A DNA stretch of 64,000 nt from Gammaproteobacteria bacterium RIFCSPHIGHO2_12_FULL_39_24 (GCA_001802455.1 MGXZ01000024.1:1-64000); one strand, 5' to 3'. Positions 26,663 through 36,878 are shown, counted from the stretch's first letter. Numbers and translations: made by a program. The notes: generated from the sequence alone by a model not told the origin.

Positions 26663-29600
26663 GGTGACAGCTGTGATGATGATGACTGTTCTTGTTGTAT
26701 CTTAGTAATAGCGTTTTGTAATGCATTAATTATGGATGCATTGCTTTTTGTTTTTACTGCTGCGTGCGTAAAAATAGAGCTTAATCTCTTTGCGATATCT
26801 GAATTTGACTCTTCTTCGTCACCACTTCTCTTTTTATTGTTTTTTGTTTCAAAATTATTATTAAAGTTTTCATAAAGTGCTATCAATGTATTTCCAGAAA
26901 CATCTTCTATCGTGGTCGTTTTATTTCCAGCTGTGATGGATAATGTATGCAGCACACTTTTATTGTCCTCTAAAATCGCAAGCAGGTCTTCTTTAGTAAC
27001 CGATTTTTTGTCAATCAAAATTCCTGGAATCGTATCATCCGATTTGCTGCGGTGAAAAATACTCGAAACTTCCACCACAGCATTTTTTACAATCGTTTTG
27101 CCACCATAAATGACTTGTGCGTATCCCGCTTCATGATACGCCTCAATCATGTCTTTTTCTTTTTTCGATAAAAGAATTTTAGTGCCATCAGTAGCGTTAA
27201 GCCTCTCATTCTTCAAGCCGGCATCATTGAGCGACACCAATGAAATAGCGGCTCTGTTGTTGGATGCGCGACTTGCGAAGGATTCCATCGCCCACAATTG
27301 ACATGATTGTTTCCAAGTTAATTTCGCATCACCGACTGATTCGCAGGTTCTGATGGTGACACCCGTTTGTGGATCGTGTTTTGACGTGAGGGTGATATTA
27401 CAGTGACATTCACCTGCTGCAGCACCCACTTTGTTGTTGTATGTTGCCGTGATCGACGTTTTGCTTTCATAACCATCTGCGCTCACGTGCACGTCACCAA
27501 CTTTGACATCAGTGGGTTCACCGTGGCGCTCATGCTTTAAAATTGTTTTTAATTTATTTATGTCTGCAAAACAGCCTCTAATATTTTCCTCTGTTGGCAA
27601 CGACGCAAGTTTATTATCGTGTTGTTCTACTGCAGTGGCAGTCACGCCTAATCGCAATTCTTCGAGGTAATGCGTAAATTGGCGTAAATGAGTTTCGTTT
27701 TCAGTTTTGAGTAAATCGGTATGCGTGCTTAATTTTCTAATGGCATCAGTATTACTGGCTTTTTTAAATTCCTCAAAATTTCTTTTTAATTCATCTTGAT
27801 CATAGGTATCCAACATATCAAATATCGTGCGATCGCCACAGGTGTTGGAGAGTTGTTTGTTATGTATTTTATCTTCGCGAGTAAACAAAAGTCGTGTTTG
27901 TTTTTCAAATACGTTTTGTGCAGTATCTTGTAATGATTTTGCGTGTCCCTCAGTCAAATTCACTGAGCGATTAGGTATCGTATCTTTTTCTACTAGATCA
28001 ACATGCGTTATTTTACTAGCGTCTTGGTAAATTTTTACCGTTAATTGTGTAAAGTGACCTTGACTTGACTCACCTACTTTCCGCCCTGTTCGCAACGCAA
28101 AATCCAACGTGATGGGTTTTTTTGAGAGATCTCGATCAAATTTATTTTTCCATTCTGTTAAAACCTGTTCGAATGAAACGATATTTTCTTTCTCGGTTGC
28201 TATTACGAGTACTTCAGGTTGGTCGGCAACGTGTTCTGGAGACTGAAGATTGCCATCGTCATCTGTTTCAATCAAACCAGCATAAGCAGAAATGCTGTTA
28301 GCATCTGTTTTGGGTGGTTTTTCAATCAACGGTTTTAATATTCCACCAACAGTTCCTCCCAATAAATGACCCGACGGATTGGTTGGCACTTCGTTTTTCT
28401 TTTTTGCCGTCGCGGCAGCGGGAGTGGTTGCTGCTGATGTTGCGTCGCTGGGTTTTTTGCCAGCGCCAGATTGCGCTTGAATGTCAACTAATTTTTGAGT
28501 TAAGCGAGCCAGGTGTCCTTGAGCTGTGATCAAAATTGAATTAGTTGCGCTCAAGATTGGCTGAGCATCGGCGATTGCTGTTGTTAAAGTTGCGATAGTG
28601 TTTTGCAGCGTGTTCACATCACTCTGTTCTGCTGTGTTCATGAGGCGGAAATCACTCAGAAAAGTGGTGTCTATTTTTTCATTCAGTTTTTTAAGTTTAT
28701 CTGTAGTGCTTTTTATTTTTTCATCAAATAATTGGCATAACGTTAGAAGTTCCTGGTATTTATCTCCTGCGCTCTTAAGATGTGTTGTTAGAGTATTTTT
28801 TTGCTCAACAGTTGCGTAGGTTTTAAAGTCAGTGTTATTTTGAAAGTTCAAAACAATCTTGAGTTGATCAAAGACGGAAGCTATTTCCGCCATCAATACT
28901 GATACTTGCTCTTCTGTCATTATTGCGGCGGTCGATATGTTAGCTTTAATTTCTGTTAATGTTGTTAGTTGCCGTGCGCAATTATCAATTTCTTTTTGGT
29001 AACTCGCAGTTATTTCGTTAATTTTTCGCAGTAAATCAGTCTTAGTTGTTTCAAGCACATCAACTTGAGCCTGTAGAGTGAGTGCTGTTTGGTTTTCTGG
29101 AACGGCTTGACTTTTAAATCTCGCAACCGCCCGTAATGCAATTCCCAATTTTGCTTTGAATGCGCCGAAGTTTACTTCAGTGTTGTTTTGTTGATATGTC
29201 GTCAGCGCGTCTTGAGCTTGAGTAACGGCGTCAGTTGCGGTATTGGAAAGTTTGTCAAACGGATCAAAAGCAGTGCCATGCGCCTCCTCTAATTTTTTAT
29301 ACTTATCTTTAAGTGTTGTTAATACGGCGTGCAATGAAGATTGTTGATTGGGGTAATATATTTTTTCAAGTTCAATGGTCGCAGTAACTTTCTTTATTAG
29401 CAGCTCAACACTCCGTATTACTTCTGGATATACGGTGTCAATTTGTTCTTCAAGTTTACTACGGTTTAGATTGGAATCAATTAGTTGGAACTTTGTAAAA
29501 AGTGATGCTTGGTTTGTACTGTCTTTTGTTGCCTTGATAAATTGTTGAGCCTTTTGCGCAATAGCACTATATTGGTCGCCAAGTTGAATTGTAGCATTCG

Positions 29601-32600
29601 TTATTATGTCAGCGTCTTTCAATATACCAATAGACTTCGTTATTTCAGCTTTCAATGCGCTCTCTGCGGTTTTAAATTCGTGATGTTTTTGTAAGAAATC
29701 ATGAGCGGTTTCAGCATGAAGTGCTACGTCCGCTGCTTGCGTATACGCAGTTAATTTATTTTGTAAATCACCTGTGATTTTTTTAACGTGATCTTCTGCC
29801 ACTACTTTTTGCGCAGTGATTGTTGCTAAATTTAAATCAATATTATTAATAATTTCTTGAAGTCGATTTTGGTCTGCTTGTTCGGTAGATGTTGCTGTTG
29901 CTGTTATTGCTTCTACTTGAGTAGCAATTTTTTCTTTCAACTCACTGAATTCTTTTTCGAGCGCGGTGAGTTGCTTCAATTGCTCGACAGGATTTTGTAC
30001 AGAAAGTATTGCAGTGAGTTGTTCACTAGCAGTAACATATGTTTTCTCAAACCCTTCCGCCATCGTTTTAAATTCAACGCGCGCTTGAAATTCTTTTTCA
30101 CTTGTTTGCAATTTTGTTAATTCAGCAGTCGCGTTACTTGTGTCAACGCCATTATGCCCAGCTGTGTTATTAATTGCCGCTTTAAGTTTATTTAATTGAG
30201 CGCTGAAACCAATAAGATCAATTTTTGCTTGATCAGCTGATTGTTTTTCAATTTCTGTGGTCAAGTTCTTTTGAAGCTGAGTCGCAGCAGCAAGTGCATC
30301 ATCAATATTTTTTTGTAATTCTTTTACCTGTGAAATAATGACCGTCATTTCATTTATTTTATTCTGCAGCGCTGCCAATTGATTATTCGCTTGCGCAATA
30401 TCGTCGTGTGTTGGCAATACATTTTTTCTTGCTTCTGTTAAATCAGTTGTAGCAGTTGTTAAAATCTGTTGGGATATTGGTAATTGCTTTTCCAACTTAG
30501 TAATATCTTTTTCATCAATCTCTATTACGTCTTGAAGTGCTGTGTTTGCATCCACAAGCGTTGTATTTATTGTATGTAATGCTTGCTCTGCTTTTTCTGT
30601 TTGTATTTTTTTATCTTGAGCCCCGCCTTCAACTTGCGTTGACAATCGCCCGTGGATTTCGGTTAACTCAGTCGCCGCCTCTTTACTAAGCCCATCCGCA
30701 TCTTGTGCTGATCTTTTACGCATTGTCTCTAGCTCTTCTCGTAATTTAATTAACGCTGCATATGACACAGCGGCATTCAGAATTGCAATCGCATTGGTGA
30801 TATTCGCGTCAAAAACAGTATACTGCTCTTTGAATTCTTTCTGTAGTGCTTCTGATTTTTCTTTTATTTCTTGTTCGCGTCTTGTGAACGCCTCTTGTAA
30901 AGTAATTAATTCAGCTTCGCCTTCATCATCTATTGCTTTTCTGTCTTGTGTTTCTCGTCGAGAAAGGTCGAGTTGTTGTGCTTGTTGTGTTTTTTTCATA
31001 AACTCAGTGTGTAATAACTGGCGCTCTTTTGACTCTGATTGTGTTAATTCTGTTGACTCTCCAAGTTGGCTTTTTTGTAGTTTTGCTTGTGTCAGTTTAT
31101 TGAATTCTTCTACTCTCTCTGTTTTTATTTTTCTTAATTTCGGTCGCGCTTCTTGTTGAATTGCTATACGAGTGATTTCTTCTTCAGCGATTACGAGTCT
31201 TTTGTTAGCGTTGATTAATATCTCACTTGCGCGAACAATAATGGACGCATTGCTACCTAAAATCGCTATAGCGCCATCATATGCATCTTGCAATTGGTTT
31301 CGCGCGCGAGTCACTGCGTCCACTGCGTTAAAATATCCATCATCTAATGTGTTAATAACGCTAACGTTGTTGGTAGCGTTGACGACAGCGCTGTCAAGAT
31401 TGTTAACCGCTAATTCAACGCTCCGAATTCGTATTTCAAGTAGGGATGCGTATTCTTCTTGTTCGTGCTTAACTCTTGTTTGAACAACACGTTCAGCTTG
31501 TTGCGCATCTTCTTTAAACTGAGCGTGTAATAACTCGCGCGTTGTTTTTTCTTCTGATTCCAGCGCGGCTCCCTCTATTTTTTGTTCGCCTTCTGTGAAC
31601 GTTTTCCCTAAAGCAGCTAATTCAGCGTCGCCTTCACCAACTATTTTTTTTCTGCCTTGTGTTTCTTGTTGAGATAATATTCTCTGCTGAGATTCAGTGA
31701 ACGCCCTGCTATTTTCCGCCTCCTCTTTTTTCGCTTCATCAATTTTAGCGGTTAATGATTCAACACCATCTTTCAGATTTTTCAGTTGCATTTGCATGGA
31801 GGTCGTATACTGCTCGCTGAATTTAACACCGCCACTCTTTGCCTGATCAAGAATTAAATTTACTTTTTGTTCTAACGCCTCATATTGGCTTCTCATTTTT
31901 AATTGTAATATTGATAGAAATTCAGAACTCATTGCATTTGTTAATGTGAGCTGAAACTTAATATCTGATGAAGCCGTTTGAAGAAGCTGATTGATTTCTT
32001 TTTCGCGCTCAACTCTTGTTTGAGCAGCATGGCCAGCTTGTTGCGCACCTTTTTTAAGCTCAGCATGTAATGACTCGCGCGCTATTTCTTCTTCTGATTC
32101 CAGTGTGGCGCCCTCTATTTTTTGTTCGCCTTCTGTGAGCGCTTTCTCTAAAGCAGTTAATTCAGTTATGCCTTCACTAGTTATTTGTTTTCTTTTTCGC
32201 ATTTCTTCTTGAGAAAGGTCGAATTCTTTTTTAATGTTGCTTCTACCTCCCAACTCTGATTGCGCTAACTTTTCACGTTCTTTACGTTGGCTCTCTTGTA
32301 GTTTTACCCGCTCCACACCGCTTGTATGCAGTTGTGTCAGTTTATTAAATTTTGTTTGTTTTTCTTTCTCAACAACGCTTCTTTGTTTTTGCTCTATTAA
32401 TTGAGTGAGTGAGTTAACGAGTGTATCGCAAGATTTTTTCTGCTCAGTGATTGGACTCGTGTCTATCCCATCAATTTTTTTAACACCTGCCAATTCCTCG
32501 GCTCTTGTCAGCGCAGTGATTTGTATTGTTAAGTCGTGAAGCATTGTAGAAGCTGTTTCAGTAGATAATTCACTCTGAAGAGCGCGTGTCACCTCTGTGC

Positions 32601-35600
32601 AAACCACTGCTGCTGCGCGTTTTGCGTTTAATAAGTGGGGGAGGTTACTCAAAGCTGTTTGTAATTGTTCGCGCTGCATGGTTAAATCTAATCTTTGTTT
32701 CTGTGTGTAGTAACTCGCAGATAAATTTTTAAAAAATTGATCTTCAAGATCAATCAATTTTTTTTGCAGACCTTCAACAACATCCTTAGTTTCAATTTCT
32801 TGATCTGGTGTATCACTCAAGAGTTTGTTAATTTCATTTTTAATCGCGGTCATTTTGTCTGAAAGAGCGATAACAGCAAATTCTTTTTTTTCTTTAAGAT
32901 CAGCAACGAGACTAACCTTTTTTGAAAGTGCGATGAGCGTTTGATTATATTCTACAGTCAATTTTTTGGTTTCTGAAGGCGCATGCTTCTCAAGAGTGTC
33001 TAGAGTCAATAGAATACCGTTTCTATTAGACGCTATTTCCCGTGATCTTTCCGCAATGTTTTTCACAGCCTCTTCGCTGAAATGTGCTTGGGGTGATAAG
33101 ATCCAATCGATTTCTTCTTGTAGCTGTTTGGCTTTGTTAATTTCCGTAAAAACATTAACAGCTAAATTAAATTTACGTTGATACTGCTCTAACTCAATCG
33201 TGGTTGTGTTGTAATCAATTTCTGGCGCGATACGTTTCGCATTCTCAATTTTTTCAAAGGCGCTTGTTAAGTTTTGCTCAATAGACTTAAGAACTTGGTC
33301 GGTTGATTTTGTCTGTAACGAATCAATGATCTCACTCAGCGGGGGAAGTGACATGATTGCGAAGCGAATTTCAAAATGACTGAGCTCTATTTCGTTTCTA
33401 TGAAAAAAGTTTTCTGCGATTGTAATAATTTCATTCTGAGGATTGGGTTTTTTTTCTCTAACAATCCCAACGTTCAGCTTACCTAACAAGTTATAAGCTT
33501 GAGTAATTTTTTCTTTGAAAATAGCAGTATATTCCGCGTCAAATTTATCCAACGCTAACAATGCTTTTATATCGTCTATCACTAAATTGAGTGGATTGAC
33601 GATTTCAAAAATGCGAACAGCAACCCCCGATTCTTTAAGAACGGATTGATATTCTTTTTCAAGCGTTGTAATTTCAATAGGTTTTTGCTCGATTTTTTTT
33701 AATTCTAAAAAAATATTATTCGCGTTTTTATTTGCAGTAGCTATATTTTTTGCGATGTTTGCGAACTCTTTTAGCGTGGTATCATCACCTTGTAACACGT
33801 CCACTGCTGCTTCATGCAGTTTTTTCACATTATTTATTTCATTCAAAATTTTGATGGCCAATGAAAAATTAGCTTGCTGTGTACCTTTTTCAAACTCAGT
33901 GTATAATGAATCGCGCGCTATTTTTTCTTCTGATTCCAGCGCGGCGGCTCCCTTTATTTCTCGTTTGCCTTTTGTGAACTCTTCCTGTAAAGCAGCTAAT
34001 TCAGCGTCGCCTTCACCAACTATTTTTTTTCTGCCTTGTGTTTCTTGTTGAGAAAGGTCGAATTCTTTTTTAATTTTGTCTCTATTTTCTAACTCTGATT
34101 GTGTTAATTTTGTTGACTCTTCATGTTGGCTCTCTTGTAGTTTTGCCTGCGCTGCACTGCTTGCACGTAGTTGCGTCAGTTTATCAAATTCTGCTTGTTC
34201 TTCTGTTATGTTTGCTTGTCTTGATAGCGTTTCATTTTCCTCAGCAGCGCTTCTTTGTATTTCTTTCCTACATTCTACTAAAACCCCTTCTGCTGCCGTA
34301 ACAATATCGCTATTTTCTCCAAGTATGTTTTTTGCATTGGCAATTATGTCGGGCGCGGTAGTGATTAAGTTTTGCATTTCCGGTAATTTATTTGCATCGC
34401 CCTTCATTGCAATTAAGTTATCGGTGAGGTGAAGAACAGAGAGTAACACTTCAGCTTTTATTAATTCCTTTTTTACCTTCGTTATTTTTTCAAGACTCAA
34501 GCCTTTTGCTTCAGAGACAGCTTTATCTTTTTTTAGCAGCGGAGTAATTTTATTAACCGTTTTTTCTAACTCATTTTTTGCATTTTCTAATGTAGGTATA
34601 GCCACTTCACCTGACAGCACCAACAAATCCGATAGGATTTTTAAATTTTCCTCAAGCTCTGTTTTAAGAGCTGCGTACGGCTTTTCTTCAGCAGCTTTTT
34701 TTGATTGAATCGCTTTTCGAAATTCGCGTTGGTCTGTGGTTGCTGTTGTGATTTGCAATTCGATTTCATTGTTGATGTTGCTTCGTTCTTTTGTGAGGAT
34801 ATCTTTTCGCTCTTGAGGTGCTAACGAACCCAACAATAGTTGAAGTTTTGCATTGATCTTAGTTAATTTTTCGATTTTTTCTTGATGACCACTTAGGATT
34901 GCAGTTGCTTGCTGAGAAGAGCTTGCTGCTTGTATCGCTTTTAGGGGGTCTTTGCTTGTTTCTTTTAATACTGTTTCTGCTTCGTTTATTAATACATCAA
35001 TTTTCGCTTCCCGCACGCCTTGTTTAAATGCAAGGATGAAAGGATCTTTTTCGCTGAAGCCTGATTTTGCGAGCTCACCTTTTGTTCCGAACAAGAAAGG
35101 ATTTGCTAGCGCATTGTCTAATTTTGATTTTTTATTTGTTTCGATTGCGCAAACAGCGTCAACGCCGTCGTTATCTTTTAGCCATTTTGTAAAGGCGATT
35201 AGTTTTTGAAACTCATCTTCATCTTTTTCTTTTTGTGAAGCTTTATTTTTTTCATCTGTTTTTTTCTTGACTTCGCTTATCTCTTTTTTTTCTGGCGTAG
35301 TATTTGTTAAGTTGATGTTTTCATCACCACATATTTTTTTTGTTCCAAAACACACTGTTTTTCCAGCGCCAACTGCATGATAAATTTCTTTGAATGCTTC
35401 TTGAGATGGGTTGTTGTTTGCTATTGTCCTAATGACACGTACAGTATCTTTCGGTGTTGTTTTTGTGTACGACATATTGACATTTTGCAAAACGACTAAA
35501 TAATTTTCACTAGAAAAAGCAGGTGAATTCTTTTCGTAAGATTTTAATATGTTAGTACAAACCGATTCATATCGATTATTTTCTTGCGTGCCTAATTGTT

Positions 35601-35790
35601 CATCTTTAACATGCGATGTTTCTGTATTAACTGCTCCGGTGTAAATAGGAATGGTAAACACCAAACACCCCGGCGCAATCGGACGCGGCGCAGGTGGAGG
35701 CGCACTTTGTGCAGCACCAGTAGTAGCACCACTCTGATTGCGTGGCGTGTTCTCTGGTGTGCTACCTTCAGTTCTTTCTTCTCTTGGCAT
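26659..35790 (-). CDS. giant coiled-coil protein with C-terminal clan CE-like protease candidate
   Basis: The protein is about 3043 residues from the ATG at 35790 (GAGAAC upstream; a GTG at 35820 would add 10). Residues 1-50 are disordered and Pro/Thr-rich. Residues 50-200 look globular. About 200-2440 are charged, heptad-rich coiled coil. Within it are four related modules of 65-110 residues, near 533-640, 1145-1252, 1371-1437 and 1560-1655, sharing EFNKLTQ, LSQQETQGRKKIVGEG and ESEEKIAR-like blocks. From about 2460 the chain is globular: His2579 (GHFTQLTV), Asp2598 (THVDL), Gln2646 and Cys2651 (QLSNTCGD) follow the order and spacing of clan CE cysteine proteases. A second C-terminal region has several cysteines, and the tail is Ser/Gln-rich. 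There is no signal peptide or membrane helix. A translocated effector is a reasonable inference. Confidence 0.75.
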   Translation of the reverse strand: MPREERTEGSTPENTPRNQSGATTGAAQSAPPPAPRPIAPGCLVFTIPIYTGAVNTETSHVKDEQLGTQENNRYESVCTNILKSYEKNSPAFSSENYLVVLQNVNMSYTKTTPKDTVRVIRTIANNNPSQEAFKEIYHAVGAGKTVCFGTKKICGDENINLTNTTPEKKEISEVKKKTDEKNKASQKEKDEDEFQKLIAFTKWLKDNDGVDAVCAIETNKKSKLDNALANPFLFGTKGELAKSGFSEKDPFILAFKQGVREAKIDVLINEAETVLKETSKDPLKAIQAASSSQQATAILSGHQEKIEKLTKINAKLQLLLGSLAPQERKDILTKERSNINNEIELQITTATTDQREFRKAIQSKKAAEEKPYAALKTELEENLKILSDLLVLSGEVAIPTLENAKNELEKTVNKITPLLKKDKAVSEAKGLSLEKITKVKKELIKAEVLLSVLHLTDNLIAMKGDANKLPEMQNLITTAPDIIANAKNILGENSDIVTAAEGVLVECRKEIQRSAAEENETLSRQANITEEQAEFDKLTQLRASSAAQAKLQESQHEESTKLTQSELENRDKIKKEFDLSQQETQGRKKIVGEGDAELAALQEEFTKGKREIKGAAALESEEKIARDSLYTEFEKGTQQANFSLAIKILNEINNVKKLHEAAVDVLQGDDTTLKEFANIAKNIATANKNANNIFLELKKIEQKPIEITTLEKEYQSVLKESGVAVRIFEIVNPLNLVIDDIKALLALDKFDAEYTAIFKEKITQAYNLLGKLNVGIVREKKPNPQNEIITIAENFFHRNEIELSHFEIRFAIMSLPPLSEIIDSLQTKSTDQVLKSIEQNLTSAFEKIENAKRIAPEIDYNTTTIELEQYQRKFNLAVNVFTEINKAKQLQEEIDWILSPQAHFSEEAVKNIAERSREIASNRNGILLTLDTLEKHAPSETKKLTVEYNQTLIALSKKVSLVADLKEKKEFAVIALSDKMTAIKNEINKLLSDTPDQEIETKDVVEGLQKKLIDLEDQFFKNLSASYYTQKQRLDLTMQREQLQTALSNLPHLLNAKRAAAVVCTEVTRALQSELSTETASTMLHDLTIQITALTRAEELAGVKKIDGIDTSPITEQKKSCDTLVNSLTQLIEQKQRSVVEKEKQTKFNKLTQLHTSGVERVKLQESQRKEREKLAQSELGGRSNIKKEFDLSQEEMRKRKQITSEGITELTALEKALTEGEQKIEGATLESEEEIARESLHAELKKGAQQAGHAAQTRVEREKEINQLLQTASSDIKFQLTLTNAMSSEFLSILQLKMRSQYEALEQKVNLILDQAKSGGVKFSEQYTTSMQMQLKNLKDGVESLTAKIDEAKKEEAENSRAFTESQQRILSQQETQGRKKIVGEGDAELAALGKTFTEGEQKIEGAALESEEKTTRELLHAQFKEDAQQAERVVQTRVKHEQEEYASLLEIRIRSVELAVNNLDSAVVNATNNVSVINTLDDGYFNAVDAVTRARNQLQDAYDGAIAILGSNASIIVRASEILINANKRLVIAEEEITRIAIQQEARPKLRKIKTERVEEFNKLTQAKLQKSQLGESTELTQSESKERQLLHTEFMKKTQQAQQLDLSRRETQDRKAIDDEGEAELITLQEAFTRREQEIKEKSEALQKEFKEQYTVFDANITNAIAILNAAVSYAALIKLREELETMRKRSAQDADGLSKEAATELTEIHGRLSTQVEGGAQDKKIQTEKAEQALHTINTTLVDANTALQDVIEIDEKDITKLEKQLPISQQILTTATTDLTEARKNVLPTHDDIAQANNQLAALQNKINEMTVIISQVKELQKNIDDALAAATQLQKNLTTEIEKQSADQAKIDLIGFSAQLNKLKAAINNTAGHNGVDTSNATAELTKLQTSEKEFQARVEFKTMAEGFEKTYVTASEQLTAILSVQNPVEQLKQLTALEKEFSELKEKIATQVEAITATATSTEQADQNRLQEIINNIDLNLATITAQKVVAEDHVKKITGDLQNKLTAYTQAADVALHAETAHDFLQKHHEFKTAESALKAEITKSIGILKDADIITNATIQLGDQYSAIAQKAQQFIKATKDSTNQASLFTKFQLIDSNLNRSKLEEQIDTVYPEVIRSVELLIKKVTATIELEKIYYPNQQSSLHAVLTTLKDKYKKLEEAHGTAFDPFDKLSNTATDAVTQAQDALTTYQQNNTEVNFGAFKAKLGIALRAVARFKSQAVPENQTALTLQAQVDVLETTKTDLLRKINEITASYQKEIDNCARQLTTLTEIKANISTAAIMTEEQVSVLMAEIASVFDQLKIVLNFQNNTDFKTYATVEQKNTLTTHLKSAGDKYQELLTLCQLFDEKIKSTTDKLKKLNEKIDTTFLSDFRLMNTAEQSDVNTLQNTIATLTTAIADAQPILSATNSILITAQGHLARLTQKLVDIQAQSGAGKKPSDATSAATTPAAATAKKKNEVPTNPSGHLLGGTVGGILKPLIEKPPKTDANSISAYAGLIETDDDGNLQSPEHVADQPEVLVIATEKENIVSFEQVLTEWKNKFDRDLSKKPITLDFALRTGRKVGESSQGHFTQLTVKIYQDASKITHVDLVEKDTIPNRSVNLTEGHAKSLQDTAQNVFEKQTRLLFTREDKIHNKQLSNTCGDRTIFDMLDTYDQDELKRNFEEFKKASNTDAIRKLSTHTDLLKTENETHLRQFTHYLEELRLGVTATAVEQHDNKLASLPTEENIRGCFADINKLKTILKHERHGEPTDVKVGDVHVSADGYESKTSITATYNNKVGAAAGECHCNITLTSKHDPQTGVTIRTCESVGDAKLTWKQSCQLWAMESFASRASNNRAAISLVSLNDAGLKNERLNATDGTKILLSKKEKDMIEAYHEAGYAQVIYGGKTIVKNAVVEVSSIFHRSKSDDTIPGILIDKKSVTKEDLLAILEDNKSVLHTLSITAGNKTTTIEDVSGNTLIALYENFNNNFETKNNKKRSGDEEESNSDIAKRLSSIFTHAAVKTKSNASIINALQNAITKIQQEQSSSSQLSP
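27838..28056 (-). other. putative clan CE His-Asp-Gln-Cys catalytic region within the giant protein
   Basis: The interval runs from His2579 (codon 28054-28056) to Cys2651 (codon 27838-27840). His to Asp is 19 residues and Asp to Cys is 53. In yeast Ulp1 the values are 17 and 49. Gln2646 is 5 before the Cys (6 in Ulp1), and Cys is followed by Gly as in the DCG motif. The strands around the His and Asp are hydrophobic and alternate as expected. This is a motif-level inference. Confidence 0.5.
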
Positions 35791-36216
35791 ACTGTTCTCG
35801 CGCTTTGTTGAATGTCGCACATTGCAAAATTCTCGCGCACGTTCCGTATGCTAAAAAACTTCTATTCCGTAAGAAGCTGGGCTCCCGCTAATTATGGTAC
35901 AACCTACCTAAAATAGTATCGAAAAAACATTAAGGAAGTATTAATTTTTGGCCTGAGTTTTGAGTAAATGGGGTGGGTGTCAGTGTAACTCATTGATATT
36001 CACGACCCGCATCTTCGTTTCCGTTGGGTATATACCCAAGTCGCATAGGGTGAACGTATAAAAATACAGTGACGCGGGTGAAAGAGGGTGTTTATTTTTA
36101 TAAACAATTACTGTGCGCAACCTTGTGGAAAAACATCGATAAATTCATTCAGCAGCAACCCAGCAGATGAATTTTTTAGATTGTTCAAAAATTGTCGAAT
36201 GCCGTAATTTGAACAA
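35791..36216. other. intergenic region with palindromes, upstream of the giant gene
   Basis: No gene was seen here. It would hold the promoter of the giant gene (minus strand) and the 3' flank of higA. A perfect 16-base palindrome TTGGGTATATACCCAA lies at 36024-36039. An 18-base palindrome, TGTTTAT and ATAAACA around TTTT, lies at 36089-36106. A further hairpin (GATTGTTC and GAACAATC) is at 36180-36222. Operator function is possible but unproven. Confidence 0.6.
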
Positions 36217-36558
36217 TCAAGCCTTTTTTTTTCTTGAGAAAGGCTTTAGGTGAATTTCTAACTCACACCCAACGGCATGCGCGTATTTTCTAAGCGTGCT
36301 AATTCCGGGTGAATGTTTATCACGCGAACTCGTTGCTTCTAGTCGTGCGATGGCGGGTGCTTTGGTTCCCATACGTTTTGCAACTTCTTCTTGCGTTAAT
36401 CCGGCGTGCTTGCGTGCTTGAAGCATTTCTTTTATGAGCGCGTATTCTTTTTCCAATGCATTATATTCTGATTTAAAAGCAGGATCACGCATCCATTCTT
36501 TAACCATCGCATCATGTGTTTTGCGTGTTGGCGCATATTTATTATTTTCTGTGGGCAT
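36217..36558 (-). CDS. higA: HigA-like XRE antitoxin
   Basis: The 113-residue protein has a Cro/CI helix-turn-helix (LTQEEVAKRMGTKAPAIARLE, about 54-74) followed by the ISTLRKYAHAVGCELEIHLKP block typical of HigA-type antitoxins. Its start overlaps the end of the upstream RelE/HigB-type toxin gene by 17 bases, the usual toxin-first order. It probably binds and neutralises the toxin and represses the operon. The C-terminus is lysine-rich. Confidence 0.88.
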   Translation of the reverse strand: MPTENNKYAPTRKTHDAMVKEWMRDPAFKSEYNALEKEYALIKEMLQARKHAGLTQEEVAKRMGTKAPAIARLEATSSRDKHSPGISTLRKYAHAVGCELEIHLKPFSRKKKA

Positions 36559-36877
36559 TTTTCACCTCTTTCATACGTCGTCTTGCAATATCCGATTCTT
36601 TATTTGGCGTCTCTTGTGTTTTTTTAATGAATCCATGCAGCATCACAATTTGTTTGCCAGCCATTGTGCAATAAAAAATTCGCGCTATTCCTTCTTTGCC
36701 TTTGGGGCGTAGCTCAAATAATCCGCCGCCCATAGGTCGTGAGTGCGGCATTCGCAAGTCCATACCGAAATCTGTCAGCAACTCAGTGAGTTTTGTGTAG
36801 GCGGCTCGAATGCCAACCGGCATTTGATCAACCCACTCCTGAAGATTTTCGTTGTAGTATATTATCGTCCATTTCAT
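36542..36877 (-). CDS. higB: HigB-like toxin (RelE superfamily, Gp49 type)
   Basis: The 111-residue protein matches the phage-derived Gp49/HigB family: WVDQMPVGIRAAYTKLTELL near the N-terminus, then MPHSRPMGGGLFELRPKGKEGIARIFYC and KQIVMLHGFIKKTQETP. Such toxins cleave mRNA on the ribosome. It overlaps the HigA-like gene, and its start lies at the edge of a miniature inverted-repeat element (36879-37061), which therefore sits in or replaces the native promoter region. Confidence 0.88.
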   Translation of the reverse strand: MKWTIIYYNENLQEWVDQMPVGIRAAYTKLTELLTDFGMDLRMPHSRPMGGGLFELRPKGKEGIARIFYCTMAGKQIVMLHGFIKKTQETPNKESDIARRRMKEVKNAHRK

Positions 36878-36878
36878 A

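Noticed and set aside
35340..35700. Nuclease or other enzyme domain at the N-terminus of the giant protein
   Set aside because: The region looks globular, but no catalytic motif could be defended.
26659..35790. Many plus-strand open frames opposite the giant coiled-coil gene
   Set aside because: They are Ser/Cys/Phe-rich reverse translations of Lys/Glu/Gln-rich coiled coil, with no ribosome-binding sites and no family signals.
36178..36236. Hairpin with following T-run as a terminator
   Set aside because: It points in the plus direction, where no gene precedes it; the T-run is the lysine codons of higA on the other strand.
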